Below, piece by piece: positions 32,145-41,466 of a stretch of 42,560 bases of DNA. Origin of the DNA: DAOMNN01 sp964404505 (GTDB lineage: Bacteria > Pseudomonadota > Gammaproteobacteria > Burkholderiales > Rhodocyclaceae); the NCBI GenBank assembly GCA_964404505.1, contig CAYOKH010000009.1, forward strand, positions 1-42,560. Direction: 5' to 3'. How positions within the stretch are numbered: position 1 is the stretch's first letter; each line of letters starts with the position of its first letter. Both the position numbers and the translations under genes were made by a program. The notes under the pieces were generated by a model. That model did no database searches and was not told where the DNA came from. It saw nothing but the letters and a program-made list of their open reading frames with translations.

Positions 32145-33533
32145 GTGAGGAGAAACAATTGGCAACGATATGCCCTGAGCGCCCTGGCTTGCGCGGTTCT
32201 GGCAGCCACGGCCGGGGCGGCAGGTGCCCAGGATGCCACGCGCCTGGGACAGGATCTCACGCCACTGGGCGGTGAGAAGGCCGCCAACAGCGACGGCAGC
32301 ATTCCGGAGTGGCAGGACGGCGGGGCATTGCTGCCGGGCTGGAGCTACGGCAAGCCACGTGTCGAGTACTTCAAGTACAAGGACGACAAGCCACTATTCA
32401 CCATCGACGCGTCGAATGCCGATCAGTATGCGGCCAGGCTCAGCGAAGGCCAGTTGGCCCTGCTCAAGACCTTCAAGAATTACCGCATGGACGTCTATCC
32501 GAGCCGCCGCCACTGCTCGGCGCCGGATTTCGTCATCGAAAACACACGCACGAACGTCACCGACGGGAAGATCGGCGAAGACGGATGGAGCCTGGTCGAG
32601 GCTACCGTTCCGGGCATTCCCTTCCCGCTGCCGCAAAGCGGCATCGAGGTGTTGTGGAACTCCAAGATGAAATACGCGGGCGTGGGCTTCAACATGCCAG
32701 CCCTGTGGATCATGCTCTCGCCGCGCGCGAGCGGCGGCGACTGGATCGAGGCCGGCTCCTCCCAGGCCTATTACTATCCTTGGGGCAAAAAGGGCTCCCA
32801 CAAGCTCAGCACCCTGCCTCCGGTCGAGTACTACACCTTCTTCGACTACAAGTCTCCCACCGCCCTGGCGGGCCAGGCGCTGATCGTCAGCACCTTGCTC
32901 AACCGGCCGGGCGACGTCTTCTACTACTTTCCCGGTCAGCGCCGGGTGCGGCGCATGCCGAGCTACTCGCATGACGCGCCGCAGGTCGGGTTCGAAAACC
33001 AGTACACGCTCGACGAGCCGCGCGTATTCAACGGCACGCCCGACCGCTTCGACTGGCAACTGGTAGGCAAGCGCGAGATGTACATCGGCTACAACGCGTT
33101 CGGGATGTACAACCCCGACGCCGACCGCCGCCAGGTCGTAACCCCGGACGGCGTCGACTCGTCGGCCACGCGCTACGAACTGCACCGGGTGTGGGTCGTT
33201 GAAGCAACGGTCAAGGAGGGCGTCCGACATCTCGCTCCCAAGCGTCGCTTCTACTTCGATGAAGACTCGTGGTCGCTGATGGGTGCGGAAGACTACGACG
33301 CCCAGGGCAAGCTGTGGAAGGTGCGCGAAAGCTTCGTGATCCCGGTCGCCGAGACCGAAGCCTGCGACAACCCGGCCTTCGTCCAGTACGACCTGAACTC
33401 CGGCCGGGTGCTGTTCGACCAGTCGAGCATGGGCGCCGGGAGGGACATGAGCTGGTCCACCGAACCGAACGATCCGAAGTACAGGGACAGCTTCTATACC
33501 CCGGAAAACCTGCGGTCGATCAGCGAGCGCTGA
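32145..33533 (+). CDS. DUF1329 periplasmic (LolB-like fold) protein
   Basis: The 462-residue protein has an export signal (RYALSALACAVLAATAGAAGAQ) and the DUF1329 hallmarks GQDLTPLGGEKAANSDGSIP near the mature N-terminus and RRVRRMPSYSHDAPQ centrally. DUF1329 proteins are outer-membrane-associated with a lipoprotein-sorting-like fold and usually accompany DUF1302 and RND genes; their cargo is unproven. I place the start at GTG 32145 because GAGGAG lies seven bases upstream and the signal peptide follows at once; an in-frame ATG at 32076 would add 23 unlikely residues. It heads a plus-strand module that continues to 40368. Confidence 0.88.
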   Translation: MRRNNWQRYALSALACAVLAATAGAAGAQDATRLGQDLTPLGGEKAANSDGSIPEWQDGGALLPGWSYGKPRVEYFKYKDDKPLFTIDASNADQYAARLSEGQLALLKTFKNYRMDVYPSRRHCSAPDFVIENTRTNVTDGKIGEDGWSLVEATVPGIPFPLPQSGIEVLWNSKMKYAGVGFNMPALWIMLSPRASGGDWIEAGSSQAYYYPWGKKGSHKLSTLPPVEYYTFFDYKSPTALAGQALIVSTLLNRPGDVFYYFPGQRRVRRMPSYSHDAPQVGFENQYTLDEPRVFNGTPDRFDWQLVGKREMYIGYNAFGMYNPDADRRQVVTPDGVDSSATRYELHRVWVVEATVKEGVRHLAPKRRFYFDEDSWSLMGAEDYDAQGKLWKVRESFVIPVAETEACDNPAFVQYDLNSGRVLFDQSSMGAGRDMSWSTEPNDPKYRDSFYTPENLRSISER

Positions 33534-33627
33534 CCTCGGGATTACGCCACCGGCCATCATCCGCATCATGTCCGCCGCGGTGTGCGCATCTGCGACATCG
33601 CGCGGACCCGAATCAAGGGGAAAGCTT

Positions 33628-35406
33628 GTGAATACATATCTGAAAAGCACCTTGCGGGCACTTGTCATTGCGGGCATCTGCACCCCCGCTGCCCATGCAT
33701 TCCAGTTCGAGAGCGGATCCGTCCAGGGTTCGTTCAACTCCACGCTCACGATGGGCTTCGGTCAGCGTGTCGAAAAACAGAGCTGCAGCCATCACGGCGA
33801 CACGTCAACAAGCTGTGGGGCAAGAGCGAACTGGGGCGTCTGGGCCAATGGCGATGACGGCAACCTCAACTACGACAAGGGCGACTTCTTCACCGCCCAT
33901 GTCAAGGGTTCGCATGAACTGCTGCTGTCGTTTCCGGACGACTGGCGTTTCATGGGGCGGGTCGGCTGGCTTTACGATTTCAAGGCCGACGACACCGCAC
34001 GCACCCCGCTCAGCGACACCTCCAAACGGGTCGTGGGCCAGTACGCACGACTCTACGATCTGTGGGTGAGCAAGGGCTTCGATCTAGGCGAGCAGCGCGG
34101 ACGCGTGCGGCTCGGGAACCAGGTCGTGAGCTGGGGCGAGAGCCTGTTCATGATCGGCGGCATCAACTCCAACGTCACCATGGACCTGCAGCGCCTGTCC
34201 TCACCGGGCATGCAGCTCAAGGAAGCCTATCTGCCCTCACCCATCCTTAGCGTGGCCGCGGGGCTCGGCAGGGGCGTCAACGTCGAGGCCTACTACCAGT
34301 TCAAGTGGGATCCGTACGAGTTCCCGCCGGCCGGGACCTATTTCTCGCTGGCCGACACCTACGACCGCGGACGCGACAATCTGCTCTATTTCCCCGGAGC
34401 GGATCCAGTGGCTGATGGGGTCGATCCGGCCAGCCGAATTCTCAATGCTGGGGGCCGTGTCACCCGATCGTCTTTGGCGGCAGAACGCCAGGTCATGCTC
34501 GGCGAAGGCACCGCCTTTCCCGTGCTGAAGGACAAGAAGCCGGGCAACAGCGGTCAGTTCGGGGTATCCGTCAAGTACCGGCCCGAGGGCATGGATGCCG
34601 ACTTCGGCTTCTACTACCAGCGCTACCACGACAAGACGCCGAACGTCCAGTACTGGAACAGGGACGTGACCGGCACGCGCATGTACTACGAAAAGGATCG
34701 CGACCTCTTCGGCGTCAGCGTCAATACTGCGCTGGGCAACTGGGCCGTCGGTGCGGAACTCTCCTACCGGCCCAAGGATGCCGTGTCGACCAGCGTTTGC
34801 TTCAATGAGAACCTCGACGACGTTGAATTCGGGGTCGAGTGCAACGGGTCGATCGACAAGGAGCGCTACCAGCTGCACCTGACCGGCATTCTCGCCCTCA
34901 CCCCGGGCGACCATGGCGCCTTCCTGGACCTGGTCGGTGCGCAGACCGCGACTTTCCTCGGCGAAATCACGGCGATCGCGTATCCGGGCGTAAGCAAGAA
35001 CAGGGTTTACACCCGTAGCCAGAACGGCGTGGTCTACAAGCAGATCCCGGCTGCGGGCGCCTGGACCTTTCTCGACGGCGACGGCAACCCGTTCGGGGTC
35101 GGCGACAAGCTCTCCTGGGGTTACATGCTGGACTTCAGCCTGACCTACGACAGCACCCTGATTCCCGGCTGGCAGGTGATACCGGGCGTGTTCTTCTCGC
35201 ATTCCGTCAAGGGCCACACGCCGAACTTCATGGCGAACTGGGCCGAGGGGGCGAAGTCCGCGAACTTCTATGTGCTGTTCAACCGCAATCCGATGACCTG
35301 GCAGGCGGGCCTGAACTATACGCGCTTCTGGGGCGGCAAGTACTCGACGAGTGCGCCGTATCGTGACCGCGACTTCATCGGTGGCTTCGTCTCCAGGAAT
35401 TTCTGA
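33628..35406 (+). CDS. DUF1302 outer-membrane protein
   Basis: The 592-residue protein has a signal peptide (LKSTLRALVIAGICTPAAHA) ending before FQFESGSVQGSFNSTLTMG. The body alternates aromatic-rich beta strands and turns, and ends with a C-terminal Phe (GGFVSRNF), as outer-membrane barrels do. The motif RVRLGNQVVSWGESLF is typical of DUF1302. Cysteine pairs near residues 45-60 and 390-410 may form disulfides. The GTG start at 33628 is supported by AAGGGGAA upstream. The partner DUF1329 gene is 94 bases upstream. Substrate transport is possible but not shown. Confidence 0.87.
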   Translation: MNTYLKSTLRALVIAGICTPAAHAFQFESGSVQGSFNSTLTMGFGQRVEKQSCSHHGDTSTSCGARANWGVWANGDDGNLNYDKGDFFTAHVKGSHELLLSFPDDWRFMGRVGWLYDFKADDTARTPLSDTSKRVVGQYARLYDLWVSKGFDLGEQRGRVRLGNQVVSWGESLFMIGGINSNVTMDLQRLSSPGMQLKEAYLPSPILSVAAGLGRGVNVEAYYQFKWDPYEFPPAGTYFSLADTYDRGRDNLLYFPGADPVADGVDPASRILNAGGRVTRSSLAAERQVMLGEGTAFPVLKDKKPGNSGQFGVSVKYRPEGMDADFGFYYQRYHDKTPNVQYWNRDVTGTRMYYEKDRDLFGVSVNTALGNWAVGAELSYRPKDAVSTSVCFNENLDDVEFGVECNGSIDKERYQLHLTGILALTPGDHGAFLDLVGAQTATFLGEITAIAYPGVSKNRVYTRSQNGVVYKQIPAAGAWTFLDGDGNPFGVGDKLSWGYMLDFSLTYDSTLIPGWQVIPGVFFSHSVKGHTPNFMANWAEGAKSANFYVLFNRNPMTWQAGLNYTRFWGGKYSTSAPYRDRDFIGGFVSRNF

Positions 35407-35419
35407 CAAAACGCCGCAC

Positions 35420-35447
35420 CCCGGGGCCTGCGCCAGCAGCCCCCGGG
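35420..35447 (+). repeat. GC-rich inverted repeat after the DUF1302 gene
   Basis: CCCGGGG (35420-35426) can pair with CCCCGGG (35441-35447) across a 14-base loop that can pair further. No T-run follows, only CGCTCTT. It may partly attenuate transcription or stabilise the upstream mRNA before the RND gene at 35488. Confidence 0.35.
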
Positions 35448-35487
35448 CGCTCTTGCCGCACATCCATCCCTTCGGGTAGCCAAAAGC

Positions 35488-37881
35488 ATGCCAAATTCGA
35501 ACCGCGGCGGCGATGCCGACGCCTTCGTCACGCGATCCCTGCGGGGACTGGAAGAGTTCTGCTTCCGGTTCCGCTATGCGATTCTGGCATCGCTGGTCGC
35601 ATTCACCTTCGTGATGGGCTACTTCGCGCTGCAGTTGCGCATGGACGCCGGTTTCGAGAAGCAGATGCCGGTCGGGCACGAATACATCCAGACCTTCAAG
35701 GAGTATCGCGACGACCTGCTCGGGGCGAACCGCCTCAACTTCGTCGTCAGGGTACGCCAGGGCACGATCTGGACACCCGAGGCGCTCGAGCGGCTCTATG
35801 AGGTCACGCAGGCGGTCATCTTCCTGCCCAACGTCGACCGCCTCGGCGTGCAGTCCCTGTGGACCCCCAACTCCTATGTCAACGAGATCACCGAGGAAGG
35901 TTTTCGCGCAGATCCGTTGATCCTGGGCACGATCTCGCCACAGAATCTGACCTCCGAGATCATCAGCGACATCCAGCGCGCCACCAACCTTGGCGGCTTC
36001 ATCGGTACGCTGGTGTCGCACGATCACACCAGCGCAATGATCGTCGCCGAGTTGCTGGAAGAGGATCGTGACGGCAATCAGGTCGACTATGTCGCCTACA
36101 ACCAGTTGCTCGAGGAACTGCGCAGCCGCTTCGAGGACGACGCGTTCGAGATCCAGATCATCGGGTTCGCCAAACAGATTGGCGACATCGCCGACGGTGC
36201 CTCGGCAGTGCTGGAATTCTGCATGATCGCACTGGTACTGACGGCGCTTGCAGTCTACTGGTATTGCCACTCGGTGCGCCTCACGCTGCTGCCGATCGTG
36301 TGTTCGCTCGCTTCGCTGGTGTGGCAGTTTGGCACACTGCGGCTGCTCGGCTACGGTCTCGACCCGCTCGCAGTGCTGGTGCCCTTCCTGGTCTTCGCGA
36401 TCGGCGTATCCCACGGCGTGCAGCAGATCAACTTCATCGTCCGCGAGCTCTCCCACGGCAAGACCACCGAGGAGGCTGCGCGCGGAAGCTTTACCGGCCT
36501 GCTGATTCCCGGTGGCCTGGCGCTGGTCACCGCTTTCGTGACCTTCATCACGCTGTTGCTGATCCCGATTCCGATGGTGCGAGAGTTGTCGATCACCGCC
36601 TCGCTCGGTGTCGGCTACAAGATCATCACCAATCTGGTCATGCTACCGCTGGCCGCATCGCTGTTCACCTTCACGAAGGAGTACGCGGACAAGGCAGTTC
36701 TGCAACGCGAGCGCCGCTCGGTCTGGCTACGCCTGCTTGCACGCCTCGCCGAGCCGCGCAAGGCAGCCGCGGTGATTGCGATCACGCTCGGCGTGCTCGT
36801 GGTTGCAGTCTGGCAGAGCCACGATCGCGTGATCGGATCGGTGCAGCCGGGCGCGCCCGAGTTGCGCGCAGAAGCACGCTTCAATCTCGACGCAGTATCG
36901 ATTGCGAATTCCTACGACACCGGCCTCGACTGGCTTTCCGTGATCTTCGAAGCGCCGCCGGATGCATGCGGCAACATCGCCGCTGGCCTGTACCAGGACC
37001 GTTTCGTCAACGCCGTGCAGCATGCCCCCGGAGTGATGTCGGCGCTGTCGTTCTCGGGACAATTGCGGACCTATAACGAGGGATACAACGAAGGCAACCC
37101 GAAGATGTGGGTGGTCCCGATCGAGGTCGCCAACTACGCCTCACTCGCAACCGAAATCGGCCGGGTACGCGGCTTCATGAACAAGGACTGCAGCATGACC
37201 GCAGTGCACCTGTTTCTGACCGATCACAAGGCGACGACGATCAACAGCATCGTCGATGAAGTGAAGTCCTTCCGCGATCACAACACCGCTGACGGCCTGC
37301 ACATCCGCCTCGCAGCCGGCAACGCGGGTGTGCTCGCCGCGGTGAACGAGGTGGTCCACCGGTCCGAACTGCCGATGATGCTCTACGTATATGCCGCAAT
37401 CGTCATACTCGTGGCATTGATGTATCGCGACTTTCGCGCCGTCATCGCATGCTGCCTGCCGCTCACCGTCGGTACCTTCATCGGCTACTGGTTCATGAAG
37501 GAGCTGGAGATCGGCCTGACCGTGGCCACTCTGCCGGTGATGGTTCTCGCGGTGGGCATCGGCGTCGACTACGCGTACTACATCTACAACCGATTGCAGC
37601 TCCACCTGGCGAACGGCGAGAACATCGTCAAATCGCTCGAGCATGCGATTCTCGAGGTCGGCGTCGCGACCATATTCACCGCCATCACACTCTCCATCGG
37701 CGTAGCCACCTGGATGTTTTCGGAACTCAAGTTCCAGGCCGACATGGGCAAACTTCTGGCCTTCATGTTCATGGTCAATATGGTGATGGCGATGACCGCA
37801 CTGCCGGCGTTTGCCGTGTGGCTGGAAAGACTTTTCCCGCGCAAGGGGCCGGTTCGTGCACCCGGCATCCTTGCCCATTGA
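35488..37881 (+). CDS. RND-superfamily exporter (MmpL/Patched-like)
   Basis: The 797-residue inner-membrane protein has the two-fold RND layout: one helix near residues 32-52, a large periplasmic loop, about five helices between 245 and 400 (MIALVLTALAVYWYC, LAVLVPFLVFAIGVSHGVQQ, GLALVTAFVTFITLLLIP), then a helix near 430, a second loop, and five helices from about 635 to 785 (GLTVATLPVMVLAVGIGVDYAYY). GVSHGVQQ and GVDYAYY correspond to the proton-relay regions. It is shorter than HAE1 pumps and closer to the MmpL-type families that move lipids or hydrophobic compounds. Its cargo is unknown. It follows the DUF1302 gene by 81 bases. Confidence 0.9.
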   Translation: MPNSNRGGDADAFVTRSLRGLEEFCFRFRYAILASLVAFTFVMGYFALQLRMDAGFEKQMPVGHEYIQTFKEYRDDLLGANRLNFVVRVRQGTIWTPEALERLYEVTQAVIFLPNVDRLGVQSLWTPNSYVNEITEEGFRADPLILGTISPQNLTSEIISDIQRATNLGGFIGTLVSHDHTSAMIVAELLEEDRDGNQVDYVAYNQLLEELRSRFEDDAFEIQIIGFAKQIGDIADGASAVLEFCMIALVLTALAVYWYCHSVRLTLLPIVCSLASLVWQFGTLRLLGYGLDPLAVLVPFLVFAIGVSHGVQQINFIVRELSHGKTTEEAARGSFTGLLIPGGLALVTAFVTFITLLLIPIPMVRELSITASLGVGYKIITNLVMLPLAASLFTFTKEYADKAVLQRERRSVWLRLLARLAEPRKAAAVIAITLGVLVVAVWQSHDRVIGSVQPGAPELRAEARFNLDAVSIANSYDTGLDWLSVIFEAPPDACGNIAAGLYQDRFVNAVQHAPGVMSALSFSGQLRTYNEGYNEGNPKMWVVPIEVANYASLATEIGRVRGFMNKDCSMTAVHLFLTDHKATTINSIVDEVKSFRDHNTADGLHIRLAAGNAGVLAAVNEVVHRSELPMMLYVYAAIVILVALMYRDFRAVIACCLPLTVGTFIGYWFMKELEIGLTVATLPVMVLAVGIGVDYAYYIYNRLQLHLANGENIVKSLEHAILEVGVATIFTAITLSIGVATWMFSELKFQADMGKLLAFMFMVNMVMAMTALPAFAVWLERLFPRKGPVRAPGILAH

Positions 37882-37891
37882 GGCCAAACCG

Positions 37892-38896
37892 ATGACGATG
37901 ACCCTGGCCACCAAGCTGTCGATTGTTCGCTTCATGCTCGCCTGCGGATTGATGCTTGCGCCTGGACTGACCTTGTCCGCCGGGCCGGCGGAGCCGGCGG
38001 ACGATCAGTCTGCTTTCGAGATTCATCCCGCAAGCATTACGCCTTTCGCCACGCGCAGCATGATGCTTGACGTGACCCGCGCCGGCGAACGTATCGTCGC
38101 AGTCGGCGATCGCGGCGTCATCCTGCTTTCGGACGACGAAGGGCAAAGCTGGCGTCAGCCTGCGGTGGTCCCGGTGAATGCCACCCTCAACGCCGTTTCG
38201 TTCGCCGATGCCCTTACCGGGTGGGCGGTCGGCCACTGGGGTGTCATTCTCCGTACCGTCGACGGTGGCGAGACTTGGACCAGGCAGCGAATCGATACAA
38301 GCGAGGACCGACCCCTATTTTCGGTTCACTTTTCCGACGCCCGCAATGGCATCGCTGTCGGCCTGTGGTCCCTGCTATTGCGCACGAACGACGGCGGCGA
38401 GACCTGGGAAGACGTCGCCCTGGCCGCCCCTCCGGGCGATACCCGTGCCGACCGCAATCTCATGCGCATCTTCGCCGACACCCGCGGCATTCTGTTCATC
38501 GTCGGCGAACGCGGCACGGTGCTGCGCTCGACCGACCAGGGGCAGAGCTGGGATTACCGTGAAACCGACTATCACGGATCGTTCTGGACAGGCGTTGCAC
38601 TGCCCGACGACACCCTGCTGGTCGCCGGCCTGCGCGGGAATCTGTATCGCAGTCTCGACAGCGGCGACACCTGGGTCGCCGCGCAAAGCACAACCCACAG
38701 CTCGATCACACACATCGTATCGTTCGACACAAGAGTTCTTGCCGTAGCACTCGACGGCGTAAGTCTGGAAAGCCTCGACGGCGGCGCAACGTTCGTGGCT
38801 CACCAGCGCGATGACCGTATCGCACTCACGGCCGCGGCACCACTCAATGACGGACGGGTGATCATCTTCTCCCGTACTGGCGTTCTGGGCGACTGA
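37892..38896 (+). CDS. YCF48/BNR-repeat beta-propeller protein
   Basis: The 334-residue protein has an N-terminal hydrophobic segment (IVRFMLACGLMLAPGLTLSAG), probably an export signal, then at least six BNR/Asp-box repeats: SDDEGQSW, TVDGGETW, TNDGGETW, STDQGQSW, SLDSGDTW and SLDGGATF. It resembles YCF48-like photosystem II assembly factors, but such proteins in non-phototrophs often sit beside RND and DUF1329 genes, where they may act as envelope accessory factors. It begins ten bases after the RND stop, so is cotranscribed. The precise role is unknown. Confidence 0.87.
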   Translation: MTMTLATKLSIVRFMLACGLMLAPGLTLSAGPAEPADDQSAFEIHPASITPFATRSMMLDVTRAGERIVAVGDRGVILLSDDEGQSWRQPAVVPVNATLNAVSFADALTGWAVGHWGVILRTVDGGETWTRQRIDTSEDRPLFSVHFSDARNGIAVGLWSLLLRTNDGGETWEDVALAAPPGDTRADRNLMRIFADTRGILFIVGERGTVLRSTDQGQSWDYRETDYHGSFWTGVALPDDTLLVAGLRGNLYRSLDSGDTWVAAQSTTHSSITHIVSFDTRVLAVALDGVSLESLDGGATFVAHQRDDRIALTAAAPLNDGRVIIFSRTGVLGD

Positions 38897-38943
38897 AGCA
38901 TTCACCTCCGAACTCACTGATCACAGCCCCTCAAGGAGCCACC

Positions 38944-40368
38944 ATGCAAGCCTTCGACATGATAATCAACGGCGAACCGGTAAAGGCCGCGGAAACCTTC
39001 GGCGTCATCAACCCCGCGACCGGTACGGTGTTCGCTCAGGCTCAGGCCGGCGACACATCGCACGTCGACCGGGCCGTCGCGGCCGCCCGGGCAGCTTTCC
39101 CGGCCTGGAGCGGTACGCCTGACGGCGAGCGCAAGCGACTGATGCACGAACTTGCCGCCGCACTGGAATCCAACATGCCCGAACTGATGGAGTTGGTAAC
39201 CAAGGAAACGGGAAAACCGCTGGGGGGCCTGAACGGTGTCGGCTCCGGCATGGAGGTGGGTGGCGCCATCGCATGGGCTCACGTGACCGCCGAACTGGAT
39301 CTGCCCGTCGAAGTGATTCAGGACAACGACGAGGCGCGCATCGAGGTCCACCGCAAGCCTCTCGGCGTGGTCGGGTCGATCACCCCCTGGAACTGGCCAC
39401 TGATGATTGCGATCTGGCATGTCGTACCGGCGCTGCGTGCGGGTAACACCGTCGTCATCAAACCGGCCAGCGTCACGCCCGTCTCGACGGTACGGTTCGT
39501 CGAACTGGCCAACACCATTCTCCCGCCCGGAGTGCTCAACATCGTGACGGGCGACAGTCGCGTCGGGACGGCAATCGCCAGGCACCCCGATATCAACAAG
39601 ATCGTGTTCACGGGCTCCACGCCGACCGGCAAGAACATCATGCAGAATGCTGCCGGGAACCTCAAGCGGCTCACCCTCGAGCTCGGTGGCAACGACGCCG
39701 GCATCGTGCTTGCGGACATGGATCCGAGGACCGTCGCACCGAAGCTGTTCGGGGCCGGTTTTCACAACAATGGCCAGACCTGCGCATGCCTCAAGCGGCT
39801 CTATGTGCATGAGAGCATCTACGAGGAACTGTGCGCGGAGCTCGCACGCATTGCCCGTGAGGCCGTCGTCGGCGACGGGCTTGTCGAAGGAACTCAGCTT
39901 GGTCCGATCCAGAACAAGGCGCAGCTGGACTACGTGCAGGAACTGGTCGAAGATGCCCGGGCCGGTGGGGCGCGGATTCTATCGGGCGGACGGGTTCGTG
40001 AGGGCAACGGCTACTTCTTCGAGCCAACCATCATCGCGGATGCCACCGATGGCATGCGGGTGGTGGACGAAGAACAGTTCGGCCCCGTGCTGCCGGTGAT
40101 CAAGTACTCCGGCATCGACGAAGTCATCGCACGCGCCAACGACAGCGAGAACGGCCTGGGCGGATCGATCTGGTCGAACGACAAGGCCAAGGCCGCGGAG
40201 CTGGCGCTGCGCCTCGAATGCGGCACCGCCTGGATCAACGAGCACGGCGCAATTCAGCCTGACGCGCCCTTCGGCGGGGTCAAGCAGTCGGGGATCGGGG
40301 TCGAATTCGGTCGCTACGGTCTGGAGGAGTACACTTCCATCCAGACGCTCAAGATCATGAAGAACTGA
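38944..40368 (+). CDS. NAD(P)-dependent aldehyde dehydrogenase
   Basis: The 474-residue protein is a typical class 3/medium aldehyde dehydrogenase that oxidises an aldehyde to the acid. The cofactor site includes TPWNWPLMIAIW and VIKPASVTP, the general base Glu lies in LELGGND, the catalytic Cys in NNGQTCACLKRLYVH, and a late motif is EEQFGPVLPV. AAGGAG precedes the ATG. QHNDH turns primary amines into aldehydes plus ammonia, so this enzyme is a natural next step; the link is inferred from the shared neighbourhood and not from a substrate motif. Confidence 0.93.
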   Translation: MQAFDMIINGEPVKAAETFGVINPATGTVFAQAQAGDTSHVDRAVAAARAAFPAWSGTPDGERKRLMHELAAALESNMPELMELVTKETGKPLGGLNGVGSGMEVGGAIAWAHVTAELDLPVEVIQDNDEARIEVHRKPLGVVGSITPWNWPLMIAIWHVVPALRAGNTVVIKPASVTPVSTVRFVELANTILPPGVLNIVTGDSRVGTAIARHPDINKIVFTGSTPTGKNIMQNAAGNLKRLTLELGGNDAGIVLADMDPRTVAPKLFGAGFHNNGQTCACLKRLYVHESIYEELCAELARIAREAVVGDGLVEGTQLGPIQNKAQLDYVQELVEDARAGGARILSGGRVREGNGYFFEPTIIADATDGMRVVDEEQFGPVLPVIKYSGIDEVIARANDSENGLGGSIWSNDKAKAAELALRLECGTAWINEHGAIQPDAPFGGVKQSGIGVEFGRYGLEEYTSIQTLKIMKN

Positions 40369-40533
40369 GATTCCGAGAGTGAACGCAGTGTCACCTCCAG
40401 GGGCTGCTTCCTCGCGACTCCTCCCGACCGGAAAGTAGCCGCCAGCCCCTCCGGGGGCGTTCTTCCGTTCAGCCGGATTCGCGACCGGTAGGCGGCATTG
40501 ACGCCGCCCCCAATCGGGTCGGACACACGAGCG
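40369..40533. other. Spacer after the aldehyde dehydrogenase gene
   Basis: An inverted repeat AGGGGCTG (40399-40406) and CAGCCCCT (40443-40450) spans this gap, and CAGCCCCTCCGGGGGCG with TTCTTCC behind it makes a smaller hairpin near 40445-40460. Together they may end transcription of the DUF1329-to-aldehyde-dehydrogenase module. No copy of the TTACAAG element was seen. Confidence 0.35.
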
Positions 40534-41466
40534 ATGTGCAACACGTGTGCCAGCCTGAAGTCCGGACTCGCTCAGCAAGGGTACCAAAGAGCCTGCATGG
40601 AGCAGCCGCAACTCGCACTTTCCCTGAACCGCCCGGTCACCTTTGACTGGGCGATGCAGGAACAGGCAACGAGCATTGCCCGATGGACAAGGCTCGTGGA
40701 GTGCGCGCGTGTCGGTAAATGGCTCGCCGGCATGTCACTCACTCATCTTTATTTCGGAAGCGAGTTCTGCGAGCAATTGCTCCCCTCCACGCGCAGTTTG
40801 CAGACGGCCATCGGCGCCGCAAGCGGCCGCGGCCTGAAGATCGTCCTGCAGACACCCGTTGCCTCGCCCGCCGTGGTTCGCCGACTGGAGAGTCTGTTTC
40901 CGCTGCTGCCCGTCGACTCGGAAGTCGTGGTCAACGACTGGGGCGTCGCGCATTTTCTCCATGAGCGTTTCCCTGCCCTGCGTGGCATTGCCGGTCGGAT
41001 CCTGTGCCGCATGATCAAGGATCCCCGGCTGCCTGGCGCCGACTGGGCGCATCAATGCGCCCCTGGCGTCGACTCTCCCCCTTTGCTGGGCTTGTTCCGT
41101 CAGCTCGGTCTCGACCGGGTCGAGATCGACGTCCCGATGTTTCCCGCCCGGGACGCGTTTGCGCGGCTGCCGCCCCGAACCGGGGTTCACCTGCCATTCT
41201 CGTACGTCGCGAAAGGACGCATGTGTCGTATCGGGTCGATGTCGGTCACCGGCCCGGAACGTTTTGCCGTCGGGCGCGTGTGCCACAAGGAGTGCCTCAC
41301 GCTCAGTGCCAGTACGGAGCGCCCCGGCACGACCGACCGGCATCGCACGCTTCACATCGGCAACACCATCTTCAGCCGCCACTCCGCCGAGATGCTCGAG
41401 TCCGTGATGCGTGCGGTGTCGGGAGGAGAAATCGAGCGCTTGATCGTACCGGGGGAGCCCGCATGA
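40534..41466 (+). CDS. U32-family-like protein A (UbiV-like)
   Basis: The coding region is 310 residues from ATG 40534 (N-terminus MCNTCASLK) or 289 from ATG 40597 (MEQPQLALSL); neither start has a strong ribosome-binding site, and the shorter form is nearer to the length of UbiV-type proteins. The middle has VVNDWGVAHFLHERFPALRG and the C-terminal part a cysteine set, GRMCRIGS and GRVCHKEC, of the kind that binds [4Fe-4S] in U32 proteins. Its stop overlaps the next gene (ATGA), which is also U32. Paired U32 proteins act in anaerobic ubiquinone hydroxylation (UbiU/UbiV) or in tRNA/rRNA hydroxylation; this pair cannot be assigned to either from sequence alone. Confidence 0.7.
   Translation: MCNTCASLKSGLAQQGYQRACMEQPQLALSLNRPVTFDWAMQEQATSIARWTRLVECARVGKWLAGMSLTHLYFGSEFCEQLLPSTRSLQTAIGAASGRGLKIVLQTPVASPAVVRRLESLFPLLPVDSEVVVNDWGVAHFLHERFPALRGIAGRILCRMIKDPRLPGADWAHQCAPGVDSPPLLGLFRQLGLDRVEIDVPMFPARDAFARLPPRTGVHLPFSYVAKGRMCRIGSMSVTGPERFAVGRVCHKECLTLSASTERPGTTDRHRTLHIGNTIFSRHSAEMLESVMRAVSGGEIERLIVPGEPA

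Noticed and set aside
34237..36456. Minus-strand open frame of 739 codons opposite the DUF1302 and RND genes
   Set aside because: It crosses two genuine plus-strand genes and their spacer; its composition looks like an antisense shadow.
37892..38896. Evidence for phototrophy from the YCF48-like protein
   Set aside because: No photosynthesis gene is present; YCF48-like repeats are common in non-phototrophs next to RND and DUF1329 genes.
40498..40533. TTG start at 40498 for the first U32 gene
   Set aside because: There is no ribosome-binding site and the extra residues (TPPPIGSDTRA) look like translated spacer; ATG 40534 or 40597 is more likely.
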